DNA of 64,000 nucleotides, from positions 1 through 64,000 of the forward strand of contig NZ_CAJYHX010000008.1 in assembly GCF_913774285.1 (NCBI RefSeq), read 5' to 3'. Under the pieces are notes generated by a model that saw nothing but the letters and a program-made list of their open reading frames with translations, was not told the origin of the DNA and did not search any database. Position numbers and translations under genes: made by a program. This document shows positions 1-7,814 of this stretch, one piece after another; positions within the stretch are counted from its first letter, which is position 1, and each line of letters opens with the position of its first letter. The DNA is from an uncultured Sphingomonas sp. GTDB lineage: Bacteria > Pseudomonadota > Alphaproteobacteria > Sphingomonadales > Sphingomonadaceae.

Positions 1-1
1 G

Positions 2-1330
2 ATAGGGCCATCCAGCTCGCATACCGTAGGACCCATGCGCGCAGCGTTGATGTTCATGGACTCGCTTTCCGGCTCGCCGATCCGCGTCCAGTGCGAACTG
101 TTCGGCTCACTCGCGCTGACGGGCAGGGGCCACGCCACGGACAGCGCCATCCTGCTCGGCCTGTCCGGTTATCGGCCCGAAAGCGTCGATCCCGATCAAA
201 TTCCCGCGATCCTTTGCGCCATCCGCGATGACGGCCGCATCCGCGCGGGCAGCGCGCACGACGCCTTCGTCCCGTTCGAGGAAGCCCGAGACCTCCTTTT
301 TCGCATGGGTGATTTTCTGGAGGCGCACAGCAATGGCATGCGCTTTTCCGCGTGGTTCGACGGGCAGGCCGAACCGATCGTGCAGGATTATTACTCGATC
401 GGCGGCGGCGCGGTTCTGCCCGGCTCGGTACCGGATGCGGACACGCCGCTTGGCCATAATGTCGTCCAGCCGCATCCCTTCTCCTCCGGCGAGGAAATGC
501 TGGCGCAGGGCGAAGCGAACGGCCTGTCGATCGCGACGTTGGTGCTGCGCAACGAAGGCGCGTGGCGCACGCAGGGTGAAACCGAAACATTTCTCGACAA
601 TGTCATTGATGCCATGTCGGCCTCGATCGACCGGGGGCTGGAGCAGGAGGGGCTTCTGCCCGGCGGCCTCAAGGTCCGTCGCCGTGCGCGAGCCATCCAT
701 CAGCGCTTGCGCTTGCAAAAGGACGCGCTTGGACCGGCGCAGATTTTCGAATGGGTCAGCCTGTTCGCGCTCGCGGTGAACGAAGAGAATGCCGCTGGCG
801 GTCGGGTCGTCACAGCGCCCACTAATGGTGCGGCGGGCGTTATCCCTGCGGTGTTGCATTACTACCGCTGTTTCGTGCCCGGCGCGGATCGCGACGGCGA
901 GCGCCGTTTCCTGCTGACCGCCGCCGCGATCGGCTTCCTCTACAAGAAGCGTGCCTCCATTTCCGCTGCCGAGATGGGATGCCAGGGCGAAGTCGGCGTC
1001 GCCTGTTCCATGGCGGCGGCGGGGTTGGCCACCGTGCTGGGTGGCACCAACGGCCAGATCGAAAATGCCGCAGAGATCGGCATGGAGCATAATCTCGGCC
1101 TCACCTGCGATCCGATCGGCGGGCTGGTGCAGATCCCCTGTATCGAGCGCAACACAATGGGCGCGGTGAAGGCGATCAACGCCGCGATGCTCGCGCTCCA
1201 CGGCGACGGCACGCATAAGGTTTCGCTCGACGCGGTGATCGAGACGATGCGCCAGACCGGCCTCGACATGCGCTCCAAATACAAGGAGACAAGCCTCGGC
1301 GGCCTGGCGGTCAACGTCGTCGAGTGCTGA
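2..1330 (+). CDS. sdaA: L-serine ammonia-lyase (serine dehydratase), 5' end cut by window edge
   Basis: Deaminates L-serine to pyruvate and ammonia using a [4Fe-4S] cluster. The reading frame is already open at base 2 and reads [15 protein letters not shown], the conserved N-terminal motif of the single-chain enzyme, so the first in-window ATG at 35 is internal and only a few N-terminal residues are missing. The three expected cluster cysteines are visible in GCQGEVG, LTCDP and QIPCIERN in the C-terminal third. The gene ends 6 bp from the stop of the convergent hydrolase gene. The family call is firm; only the true start is unseen. Confidence 0.95.
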   Translation: MGPSSSHTVGPMRAALMFMDSLSGSPIRVQCELFGSLALTGRGHATDSAILLGLSGYRPESVDPDQIPAILCAIRDDGRIRAGSAHDAFVPFEEARDLLFRMGDFLEAHSNGMRFSAWFDGQAEPIVQDYYSIGGGAVLPGSVPDADTPLGHNVVQPHPFSSGEEMLAQGEANGLSIATLVLRNEGAWRTQGETETFLDNVIDAMSASIDRGLEQEGLLPGGLKVRRRARAIHQRLRLQKDALGPAQIFEWVSLFALAVNEENAAGGRVVTAPTNGAAGVIPAVLHYYRCFVPGADRDGERRFLLTAAAIGFLYKKRASISAAEMGCQGEVGVACSMAAAGLATVLGGTNGQIENAAEIGMEHNLGLTCDPIGGLVQIPCIERNTMGAVKAINAAMLALHGDGTHKVSLDAVIETMRQTGLDMRSKYKETSLGGLAVNVVEC

Positions 1331-1336
1331 GCCGGC

Positions 1337-2647
1337 TCAGGGCTGGGCGGGCTTGAACTCGAAGTTCATTCCCGAGACGCGGCTGGGCTGGAAGCCCTTC
1401 CAGATCGTCGAGGCCGGCGCGCCGGGGCTGAACCCCGCATAGCGGCCGCCCGGGGCGCCCTGCCACTTGCCGTCGTTCGAGTTCGGCACCAGCCCGTCGA
1501 TATAGGCGGCCTTGGCTTCCTCGCCCTTCACATAGCGATCGAGGAAGGCGGTGATGAAATGCGCCTGCACCGCCATCAGCCGGTCCTTGCGCCACACCGC
1601 ATCCTCGAACCAATCGAGGTCCCAGAAGCTCTCGCGCATCGCGGGCGGGGCGCCGATCAGCGCGATGCTGTGCGCCGCCTCGCGGAAGGTGAGCAGATAG
1701 CGCGGCGCGTGGATTTCCTGGTCGAACAGCGTGCGCACGCCGGGATCATAGCCGACGACATGGTCCTGGCTGCCGACGACGAACAGCGTCGGTGCGCGGA
1801 TCGCGGCCACGCCGGGCGCCGCCCAGAGCGGGGTGCCGTAGAGGTTGCTCGCGGGCGAGATCGCCACCACCGCCTTGAGGGCGGCGACCTTGAGCGTCTC
1901 CGCCTTCTCCGCCCCCGCCACAAACGGGGCCAGCGCACCGCGGGTCGCAGCCGCCACCGCGGGATCGAGCGGCGCCCCGGCGGCGGTGAGAACGCCGTAG
2001 CCGCCCATCGAATAGCCGATCAGCGCGGTACTGGCCGCATCCGCCACCGCAAATGCCCCCTGCCCGGCCCGTGCCCGGCGCTGCGCCTCGGCCGCGACGA
2101 AGGCGATGTCGAGCGGGCGGCTGGTCAGCGGGCCGGCGCGGGCAGCCGGAGTGCGGATGGTGATCGGCGGATCGCGGAACGCGGGCGCGACCACGACATA
2201 GCCCTTGCTCGCCAGATTCTCGCCGAGCCAGGACAGCACCTCGGGGGTGTTGCTATAGCCATGGGCGAGGATCACCAGCGGGAAGCGCCCCTTGGCCGCC
2301 GCCGCGCCGGGCGTGGCGAGCCCCGGCACCTCGAACGGCACGTCGCTGCCCTTCTCCCCCGGCAGCGCGGTGCGATAGCTTGTGCCCGCCCCCTTCGCCG
2401 CGGCCGGATACCAGAGCTTGATGGGGATGTGCCGGTCGACGACCGCCGGCTTGTCGGCGCCCTGGAGCGGATCGGCGCGGCCCGCTTCCACGAACTCGAG
2501 ATCGGCGACGCCGACGCCGTAGCTGCCAAGCGCGGCCAGTTCCGGCGCGTCGACGCTGGGCTTGGCGGGCGCCTGCTGCGCCTGCCCCTCAAACGCAAAA
2601 ATCGCGGCTGCGCATGCTGCGGCCGCGATTCCAATTCTGCCGATCAT
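1337..2647 (-). CDS. Secreted alpha/beta hydrolase (PAF-acetylhydrolase/dienelactone hydrolase-like)
   Basis: A 436-residue serine hydrolase with an N-terminal signal peptide (MIGRIGIAAAACAAAIFAF, likely cut near GQAQQ), so probably periplasmic. The nucleophile elbow is GYSMGG (Ser213); Asp295 in GSQDHV and His326 in EAAHS fit the rest of the triad. ILAHGYSN supplies the oxyanion region. The ATG at 2647 was chosen because a GGAGAGGAGG ribosome site lies just upstream and the signal peptide begins there; a longer frame to 2707 would overlap the receptor stop. It follows the first TonB receptor by about 60 bp on the same strand, so it may act on the imported compound, for example as a deacylase or esterase. 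The substrate is unknown. Confidence 0.8.
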   Translation of the reverse strand: MIGRIGIAAAACAAAIFAFEGQAQQAPAKPSVDAPELAALGSYGVGVADLEFVEAGRADPLQGADKPAVVDRHIPIKLWYPAAAKGAGTSYRTALPGEKGSDVPFEVPGLATPGAAAAKGRFPLVILAHGYSNTPEVLSWLGENLASKGYVVVAPAFRDPPITIRTPAARAGPLTSRPLDIAFVAAEAQRRARAGQGAFAVADAASTALIGYSMGGYGVLTAAGAPLDPAVAAATRGALAPFVAGAEKAETLKVAALKAVVAISPASNLYGTPLWAAPGVAAIRAPTLFVVGSQDHVVGYDPGVRTLFDQEIHAPRYLLTFREAAHSIALIGAPPAMRESFWDLDWFEDAVWRKDRLMAVQAHFITAFLDRYVKGEEAKAAYIDGLVPNSNDGKWQGAPGGRYAGFSPGAPASTIWKGFQPSRVSGMNFEFKPAQP

Positions 2648-2668
2648 CCGGCCTCCTCTCCTGATGGA

Positions 2669-2695
2669 GAGGGCGGAGGCATCGCCCCCGCCCTC
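2669..2695 (-). terminator. Hairpin between receptor 1 and the hydrolase gene
   Basis: A 12-bp inverted repeat (GAGGGCGGAGGC and its near-complement, one mismatch) around a 3-nt ATC loop. The same hairpin form follows the other two receptors. Here there is no T-run, and the hydrolase ribosome site begins immediately afterwards, so it more likely stabilises the upstream message or attenuates read-through than fully stops transcription. Confidence 0.5.
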
Positions 2696-2706
2696 CCGTG
2701 TCTGCA

Positions 2707-4998
2707 TCAGTAATTTACACCGAAGCGCAGGCCTGCATAGCGACGGAAATCGCGCGGCAGCACCGACTGGGTGGCGATGGTGACGCCTGCGGGGCCGAAA
2801 TTGCCGCCCGAGTTCACCAGCGCGGGGAAATACTGCTTGTCGAACAGGTTGCTGACGAACAGCGTCGCTTCCCAGCGGCGGCTATGCTCGCGCACGCCGA
2901 CGCTCAGGTTGAAGATGCTGAAGGCGGGCTGGAAGGTCTCAGGATCGCGCGCCGCATAATAGACGCTGGTCTGGTACTGCCAGCTGCCCACCACGACGCC
3001 GTTCAGCTTGTCGGTAAGCGCCGGGGTGTAGTCGAACGACATCGAGCCCTTCCACTCCGGTGCTTGCACCGCGCGGGTGCCGGTAAGCACCTGATATTTC
3101 AGCTTCCCCTGCGGAATGCAGCCCGTCGCGAGCGTCTGCTGGGTATAGCATGGTGCGGCCGGCCAGGAGGTGTAGGTTGCATCGAGATAGGTGAGCCCGC
3201 CGTTGATGGTCAGGTCCCGCATCACGCGCGCCGCCGCCTCGAACTCGAGACCCTGCGTCTTCATCTTGCCGACATTGGTAAGACGGAAGTTGGAGGTACC
3301 GTCCGCCAGCGGCTCGATCGTCTGCGCCTGCAGATCGGTGTACTCGGTGTTGAAGTAGGTGACGTTGAAGGTCAGGTGCCGGTCGAAGAACTGGGTACGG
3401 AGGCCGAATTCCCAATCCTTCGAGGCCTCCGGACGGATCGGACCGGCGTCGGCGCGGTTCTGGTCGAAGCCGCTGCTGATGTCGTAGGTCTGGCCCTTAT
3501 AACCGGTGGCGTAGCTGCCGAAGGCCAGGATGTCGCGGGTCGCCTGCCAGTTCAGCCCCAGTCGGTAGGTGGTGGCGTTGTCGCTGGCATGGTTGCCATA
3601 GTTGGTGGCAAGCAGCTTGTCGTTGAAGGTGTACTCCACCCGCTCGTTCTGCGCACGACCGCCGACGGTGGCGGTCAGGTGCTTGACGAATTCCCAGTCG
3701 ATCTGGCCGAACGCGGCGATCTGGCGCGAGCCCGAGGTAGCGGACCAGCTACGTGCCGAGGTGGCGGGGCCGCGATAGAAGCGGCGCTCGAACGCGGCGT
3801 CGGCGAAGTAGACGCCCAGCGCATAGCGGAACGCGTCCTCGCCCGGCGACAGCAGGCGAATTTCCTGGGTGAACAGGCGCGACTGGAAGCGGCCGTCCTG
3901 GATGTTGCGACCGACCGCACCCGGTGCGACGGTGTCGTCCTGGTCGATATAGTCGTTCATGTGGAACTTGTCGTACGACGTCAGGCCCAGCACCTGCATC
4001 TTGCCGATGGCGATGTCGGTGCGCAGGATGCCGCCGCCGCCGGCGAACTTGGTGCCGGCGCGATCATTGTTGGCGATCTTCTGATTCTGCGGATCGATCG
4101 TGATCCCCGGCAGCACCACGTCGGTGGTCAGGCCGGGCCGGTTGAGCAGCGTCACACCGGGAGTCATCCGGATGAACGGGCGGCCGAAATCGGTCTTGCC
4201 GTCGACATAGTTGCCGGAGAGGGTGAAGGTCACGTCCGGCGTCGCCTTCCACTTCAGCTTGGCACGGGTGTTCAGCGTCTCGCGGCCGTTGACGCGCTTG
4301 CCGTCGAACACGTTGAGGACGTTGCCGTCCCAGTTCGAATAGCTCGCCGAGACGACATAGCCGAGATTGTCGTTGATCGGACCGGTGACGCTGAAATTTC
4401 CGCTATATTCGCGGTCGTCGGTCGCCAGCACATTGGCCTTCACGTGGAAGTCCTTGGTCGGCTGGGTGGTCATGATCTTGATCAGGCCGGCCGAGGCCGC
4501 CTTGCCGTACAGCGTGCTCTGCGGCCCGCGCAGCACTTCGATCATGGCCACGTCGGGCAGGTCGGAGAAGGCGCGCGCCTGGAAGGCGAGCGGCACGCCG
4601 TCGACCGTCACGGCGACCGAGGATTCGACGCCGATCGCATAGGCAAAGGTGCCGATGCCGCGCAGCGAGACGTTGGCGTTGACCGGGTTTTCCGAGGGAC
4701 GGATCACCAGCGAGGGCGAGACCTTGCCGAGATCCTGGAAGTGGCGGACACCCTGCGCCTCGAGATCGGCGGGCGTCACCACCTGCACCGCGAGGGGAAC
4801 GTTCTGGATGTTCTCGAACCGCTTCTGCGCGGTCGTCGTGACGATGATCTCGCCGTCATCCTGGCCGGCAGCCGGTGCGGCCTGGGCGGGTGCCCCCGCA
4901 CCATTGTCAGCGTCCTCGGGCGTCGCGGCATAGGCGCTGCCGGCGAGGAACGTGGCGGCGAGCGCAACGGCGCGTGCCGAGAATGGGAAACCCCTCAT
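2707..4998 (-). CDS. TonB-dependent outer-membrane receptor, array copy 1
   Basis: A 763-residue outer-membrane transporter with a signal peptide ending near GSAYA. A TonB-box/plug start (DDGEIIVTTTAQKR) is followed by plug motifs FQDLGKVSPSL, VNANVSLRGIG and IEVLRGPQSTLYGK, then a long beta-barrel ending in GVNY, the terminal aromatic expected for barrel assembly. It is the most diverged of three tandem paralogues. A loop around residue 630 carries a Cys pair (CYTQQTLATGC) also present in the other two, with different residues between. It sits upstream of a secreted hydrolase and near a GH31 glycosidase, which suggests import of a carbohydrate or glycoconjugate. The ligand cannot be read from sequence. 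Confidence 0.92.
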   Translation of the reverse strand: MRGFPFSARAVALAATFLAGSAYAATPEDADNGAGAPAQAAPAAGQDDGEIIVTTTAQKRFENIQNVPLAVQVVTPADLEAQGVRHFQDLGKVSPSLVIRPSENPVNANVSLRGIGTFAYAIGVESSVAVTVDGVPLAFQARAFSDLPDVAMIEVLRGPQSTLYGKAASAGLIKIMTTQPTKDFHVKANVLATDDREYSGNFSVTGPINDNLGYVVSASYSNWDGNVLNVFDGKRVNGRETLNTRAKLKWKATPDVTFTLSGNYVDGKTDFGRPFIRMTPGVTLLNRPGLTTDVVLPGITIDPQNQKIANNDRAGTKFAGGGGILRTDIAIGKMQVLGLTSYDKFHMNDYIDQDDTVAPGAVGRNIQDGRFQSRLFTQEIRLLSPGEDAFRYALGVYFADAAFERRFYRGPATSARSWSATSGSRQIAAFGQIDWEFVKHLTATVGGRAQNERVEYTFNDKLLATNYGNHASDNATTYRLGLNWQATRDILAFGSYATGYKGQTYDISSGFDQNRADAGPIRPEASKDWEFGLRTQFFDRHLTFNVTYFNTEYTDLQAQTIEPLADGTSNFRLTNVGKMKTQGLEFEAAARVMRDLTINGGLTYLDATYTSWPAAPCYTQQTLATGCIPQGKLKYQVLTGTRAVQAPEWKGSMSFDYTPALTDKLNGVVVGSWQYQTSVYYAARDPETFQPAFSIFNLSVGVREHSRRWEATLFVSNLFDKQYFPALVNSGGNFGPAGVTIATQSVLPRDFRRYAGLRFGVNY

Positions 4999-5087
4999 GA
5001 AACTTGAACCCCTTGCGTGATGCTATCGTTTGCCTCTCCCGAGCTGGAAACGGCCTGCTGCGCACGCGCGCGCCGACACTGATTTTG

Positions 5088-5101
5088 TGAGAATTATAGG
5101 A
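5088..5101 (-). promoter_or_regulatory. Candidate promoter (-10 region) of receptor 1
   Basis: The minus strand reads TCCTATAATTCTCA, with a perfect TATAAT at 5093-5098, about 95 nt before the receptor start. Nearly the same 14-mer (12 of 14 bases) occurs 88 nt before receptor 2. No convincing -35 box is seen at 16-18 nt, so activation by a regulator is possible. Confidence 0.45.
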
Positions 5102-5190
5102 TAAGTGTTGTGGCCAGACCGGAAAATCACCCGAAAATGTTTTTGGTCCGACCTGTTTCCACATGTTGCGCGCTCGCGCGTCGGCGCATG

Positions 5191-5220
5191 AAAAAGGGGC
5201 GGAAGCATCGCTTCCGCCCC
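5191..5220 (-). terminator. Rho-independent terminator of receptor 2
   Basis: A perfect 11-bp inverted repeat (GGGGCGGAAGC / GCTTCCGCCCC) with a 3-nt loop, followed on the minus strand by TTTTT. It lies 29 bp past the receptor 2 stop, so receptor 2 is normally transcribed separately from receptor 1. Confidence 0.85.
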
Positions 5221-5248
5221 TCCCCGGGTTCCGTTCGCAGGCGAAGGA

Positions 5249-7549
5249 TCAGTAGTTGAGCCCGAAGCGAACGCCCGCATAGCGGCGGAAGTCGCGCGCC
5301 AGCAGCGCCTGGGTGGCGATGACGTTCGACGCATTCGCCCCGGCGCTCATGAAGTTTGACGAGGTGTTCACCAGCGACTGGAAATACTGCTTGTCGAACA
5401 GGTTGTTGACGAACAGCGTCGCTTCCCAGCGGCGCTTGTGATCGCGCACGCCGACGCTGACGTTGAAGATGCTGTAGGCCGGCTGGAAGGTCTCCGGATC
5501 GTGCGCCACATAATAGACGCTCGACTGGTACTGCCAGCTGCCCTGGAACACGCCGGTCAGCTTCTCGGTCAGCGCGGGCGCATATTCGATGCTCGCGTTG
5601 CTCTTCCACTCGGGCGCCTGGATCGCACGGGTGCCGGTGAGGTTCTGGAACGCCGGCTTGCCCGGATTGCAGCCCTGCGCCTGGGTCTGCAGCGGATAGC
5701 ATTGCGCCGCCGGGAACGAGGTGTAGGTGGCGTCGAGATAGGTCGCCGCACCGCTGATCGTCAGATCATGGGTGATGCGCGCTGCGCTCTCGAACTCCAG
5801 GCCCTTGGTGTTCATCCCGCCCACGTTCGTCAGGCGATAGTTGCTGGAGCCGTTGACCGTCTCGATCGACTGCGCCTGCAGGTCCTTGTAGTTGGTGTCG
5901 AAATAGGTGACGTTGAACGTCATCCGGCGCCCGAAGAACTGGGTGCGGACACCGAACTCCTTGTCCTTCGACGTCTCCGGCCGGATCGGGCCGGCATCGG
6001 CGCGCGCCTGGTTGAAGTTACTGGTCAGGTCGTAGGTCTGGCCCTTGTAGCCGGTGGCGTAGCTGCCGAAGAGCATCACGTCGCGGGTCGCTTGGTATTG
6101 CAGGCCAAGGCGATAGGTGGTGGCGTTGTCGCTGGCATGGCCTGCCCAGCTGCCCTTCGCGTTGTTGTCGCGGAAGGTGTACTTCACCCGCTCGTTCTGC
6201 GCGCGCCCGCCGACGGTCGCGGTCAGGTTCTTCACGAACTCCCAGTCGATCTGGCCAAACGCGGCGACCTGGCGCGAGCCGGACGTGGCGTACCAGTTCT
6301 GCTGCGCGAACATCGGCCCGCGCATGAACGGACGCTGGAAGCCGGTATTGGCGTAGTAGAGGCCCAGCGCGTAGCGGAACGCATCGGTGCCGGGCGACAG
6401 CAGGCGAATTTCCTGCGTGAACAGCCGCGACTTGAACGCGCCGACCTGGATGTTGCGGCCAAAGGGCCCGGGTGCCGCCGTGTCGTCATGGTCGATGTAA
6501 TCGTCCATGCGGAACTTGTCGTAGGAGGTCAGGCCCAGCACCTGCATCTTGCCGACATTGACGTCGGTGCGCAGCATGCTGCCCCAGCCCCAGTACTTGG
6601 TGCCGGCGCGATCGTTGTTCGCGACCTTCTGGTTCAGCGGGCTGATGGTGATGCCCGGCAGCACGACGTCGGCGGTGAGCCCCGCCTGGCCGCGCAGCAG
6701 CGCGCCCGGCGCCATGCGGATGAACGGACGACCGACCGTGGTGTTGCCGTTGAGATAGTTGGCCGAGGCGGTGAAGACGACGTCCGGGCTCGCCTTCCAC
6801 TTCAGCTTGCCGCGGGTGCTCAGCGTCTCGCGGCCGTTGACGTCCTTGCCGTCGACGACGTTGCGGACATTGCCGGCCCAGTTGGAATAGCTGGCCGAGA
6901 AGACATAGCCGAGCGTCTCGCTGATCGGGCCGGTGACGCTGAAATTGCCGCCATATTCACGGTCGTCCGTGGCCGTCAGGTTGGCCTTGACGTGGAAGTC
7001 GTTGGTCGGCTGGGTCGTCATGATCTTGATCAGACCGGCCGAGGCGGCCTTGCCGTACAGCGTGCTCTGCGGACCGCGCAGCACTTCGATCATCGCCACG
7101 TCGGGCAGATCGGTGAAGGCGCGTGCCTGGAAGGCGAGCGGCACGCCGTCGACCGTCACCGCGACCGAGGACTCGACGCCGATGCCGAAGGCGTAGGTGC
7201 CGACACCACGCAGCGAGACGTTCGAGTTGACCGGGTTCTCGGCGGTGCGGATCACCAGCGACGGCGCGACCTTGCCGAGATCCTGGAAGTGGCGGACGCC
7301 CTGCGCCTCGAGCTGGGCGGGCGTGACGACCTGCACCGCGAGCGGCACGTTCTGGATGTTCTCGAACCGCTTTTGCGCGGTGGTGGTGACGATGATCTCG
7401 CCGTCGTCCTTTACCGGCGCCTTGGCCTGCACCGGCGCAGGCGCTGCGGCCGGCTCACGATGCTCTTCCGCCGCATTCGCGTGCGCGGCGCTGCCGATGA
7501 ACGATGCGGCGAGCGCAAGCGTGCACAGCGGAAACTGGTAACCCCTCAT
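5249..7549 (-). CDS. TonB-dependent outer-membrane receptor, array copy 2
   Basis: A 766-residue receptor with a signal peptide ending near SAAHANA, the same TonB-box/plug start (DDGEIIVTTTAQKRFENIQ), plug motif IEVLRGPQSTLYGK and a terminal FGLNY. It aligns along its whole length with its two neighbours. Differences cluster in barrel segments that should be surface loops, such as FMRGPMFAQQNWYATSGS against FYRGPATSARSWSATSGS in copy 1. The conserved loop Cys pair is CYPLQTQAQGC. It has its own promoter-like element upstream and a perfect terminator downstream. It is likely a substrate-specific variant made by gene duplication. Confidence 0.92.
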   Translation of the reverse strand: MRGYQFPLCTLALAASFIGSAAHANAAEEHREPAAAPAPVQAKAPVKDDGEIIVTTTAQKRFENIQNVPLAVQVVTPAQLEAQGVRHFQDLGKVAPSLVIRTAENPVNSNVSLRGVGTYAFGIGVESSVAVTVDGVPLAFQARAFTDLPDVAMIEVLRGPQSTLYGKAASAGLIKIMTTQPTNDFHVKANLTATDDREYGGNFSVTGPISETLGYVFSASYSNWAGNVRNVVDGKDVNGRETLSTRGKLKWKASPDVVFTASANYLNGNTTVGRPFIRMAPGALLRGQAGLTADVVLPGITISPLNQKVANNDRAGTKYWGWGSMLRTDVNVGKMQVLGLTSYDKFRMDDYIDHDDTAAPGPFGRNIQVGAFKSRLFTQEIRLLSPGTDAFRYALGLYYANTGFQRPFMRGPMFAQQNWYATSGSRQVAAFGQIDWEFVKNLTATVGGRAQNERVKYTFRDNNAKGSWAGHASDNATTYRLGLQYQATRDVMLFGSYATGYKGQTYDLTSNFNQARADAGPIRPETSKDKEFGVRTQFFGRRMTFNVTYFDTNYKDLQAQSIETVNGSSNYRLTNVGGMNTKGLEFESAARITHDLTISGAATYLDATYTSFPAAQCYPLQTQAQGCNPGKPAFQNLTGTRAIQAPEWKSNASIEYAPALTEKLTGVFQGSWQYQSSVYYVAHDPETFQPAYSIFNVSVGVRDHKRRWEATLFVNNLFDKQYFQSLVNTSSNFMSAGANASNVIATQALLARDFRRYAGVRFGLNY

Positions 7550-7631
7550 GTGTCATGCCCCTTTGGAAGGTGAACCTCATCCCTCCTCTCCCCCGCGCCG
7601 GTATACGCTCTGGCCACCGGTCGCTCTGTCC

Positions 7632-7645
7632 TGACAATTGTAGGA
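7632..7645 (-). promoter_or_regulatory. Candidate promoter (-10 region) of receptor 2
   Basis: The minus strand reads TCCTACAATTGTCA, matching the element before receptor 1 at 12 of 14 positions, with TACAAT as the -10 and TTGGGA as a possible -35 at 16-nt spacing. The motif also lies in a short palindrome (GTCCT...AGGAC). It ends 88 nt before the receptor start. Confidence 0.45.
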
Positions 7646-7758
7646 CCAGCGGGAGAATTCCCAAATTTGCTTGATGATTATCTGAGAGGTTTGCCACACA
7701 ACGCAGGGCAGTGTGCTGTATCCGCAACAGTTGCGCAAACGTTTGCTATGTATCGCAC

Positions 7759-7789
7759 AAAAAAGGCGGAAGCATCGCTCCCGCCTTTT
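7759..7789 (-). terminator. Rho-independent terminator of receptor 3
   Basis: A 9-bp stem GGCGGAAGC / GCTCCCGCC (one mismatch) with the same ATC loop as the other array hairpins. An A-run on one side and a T-run on the other make it potentially bidirectional; on the minus strand six T follow the stem. It lies 26 bp past the receptor 3 stop. Confidence 0.8.
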
Positions 7790-7814
7790 GATTTTCTCCC
7801 TCCGGGGAGGTGTG

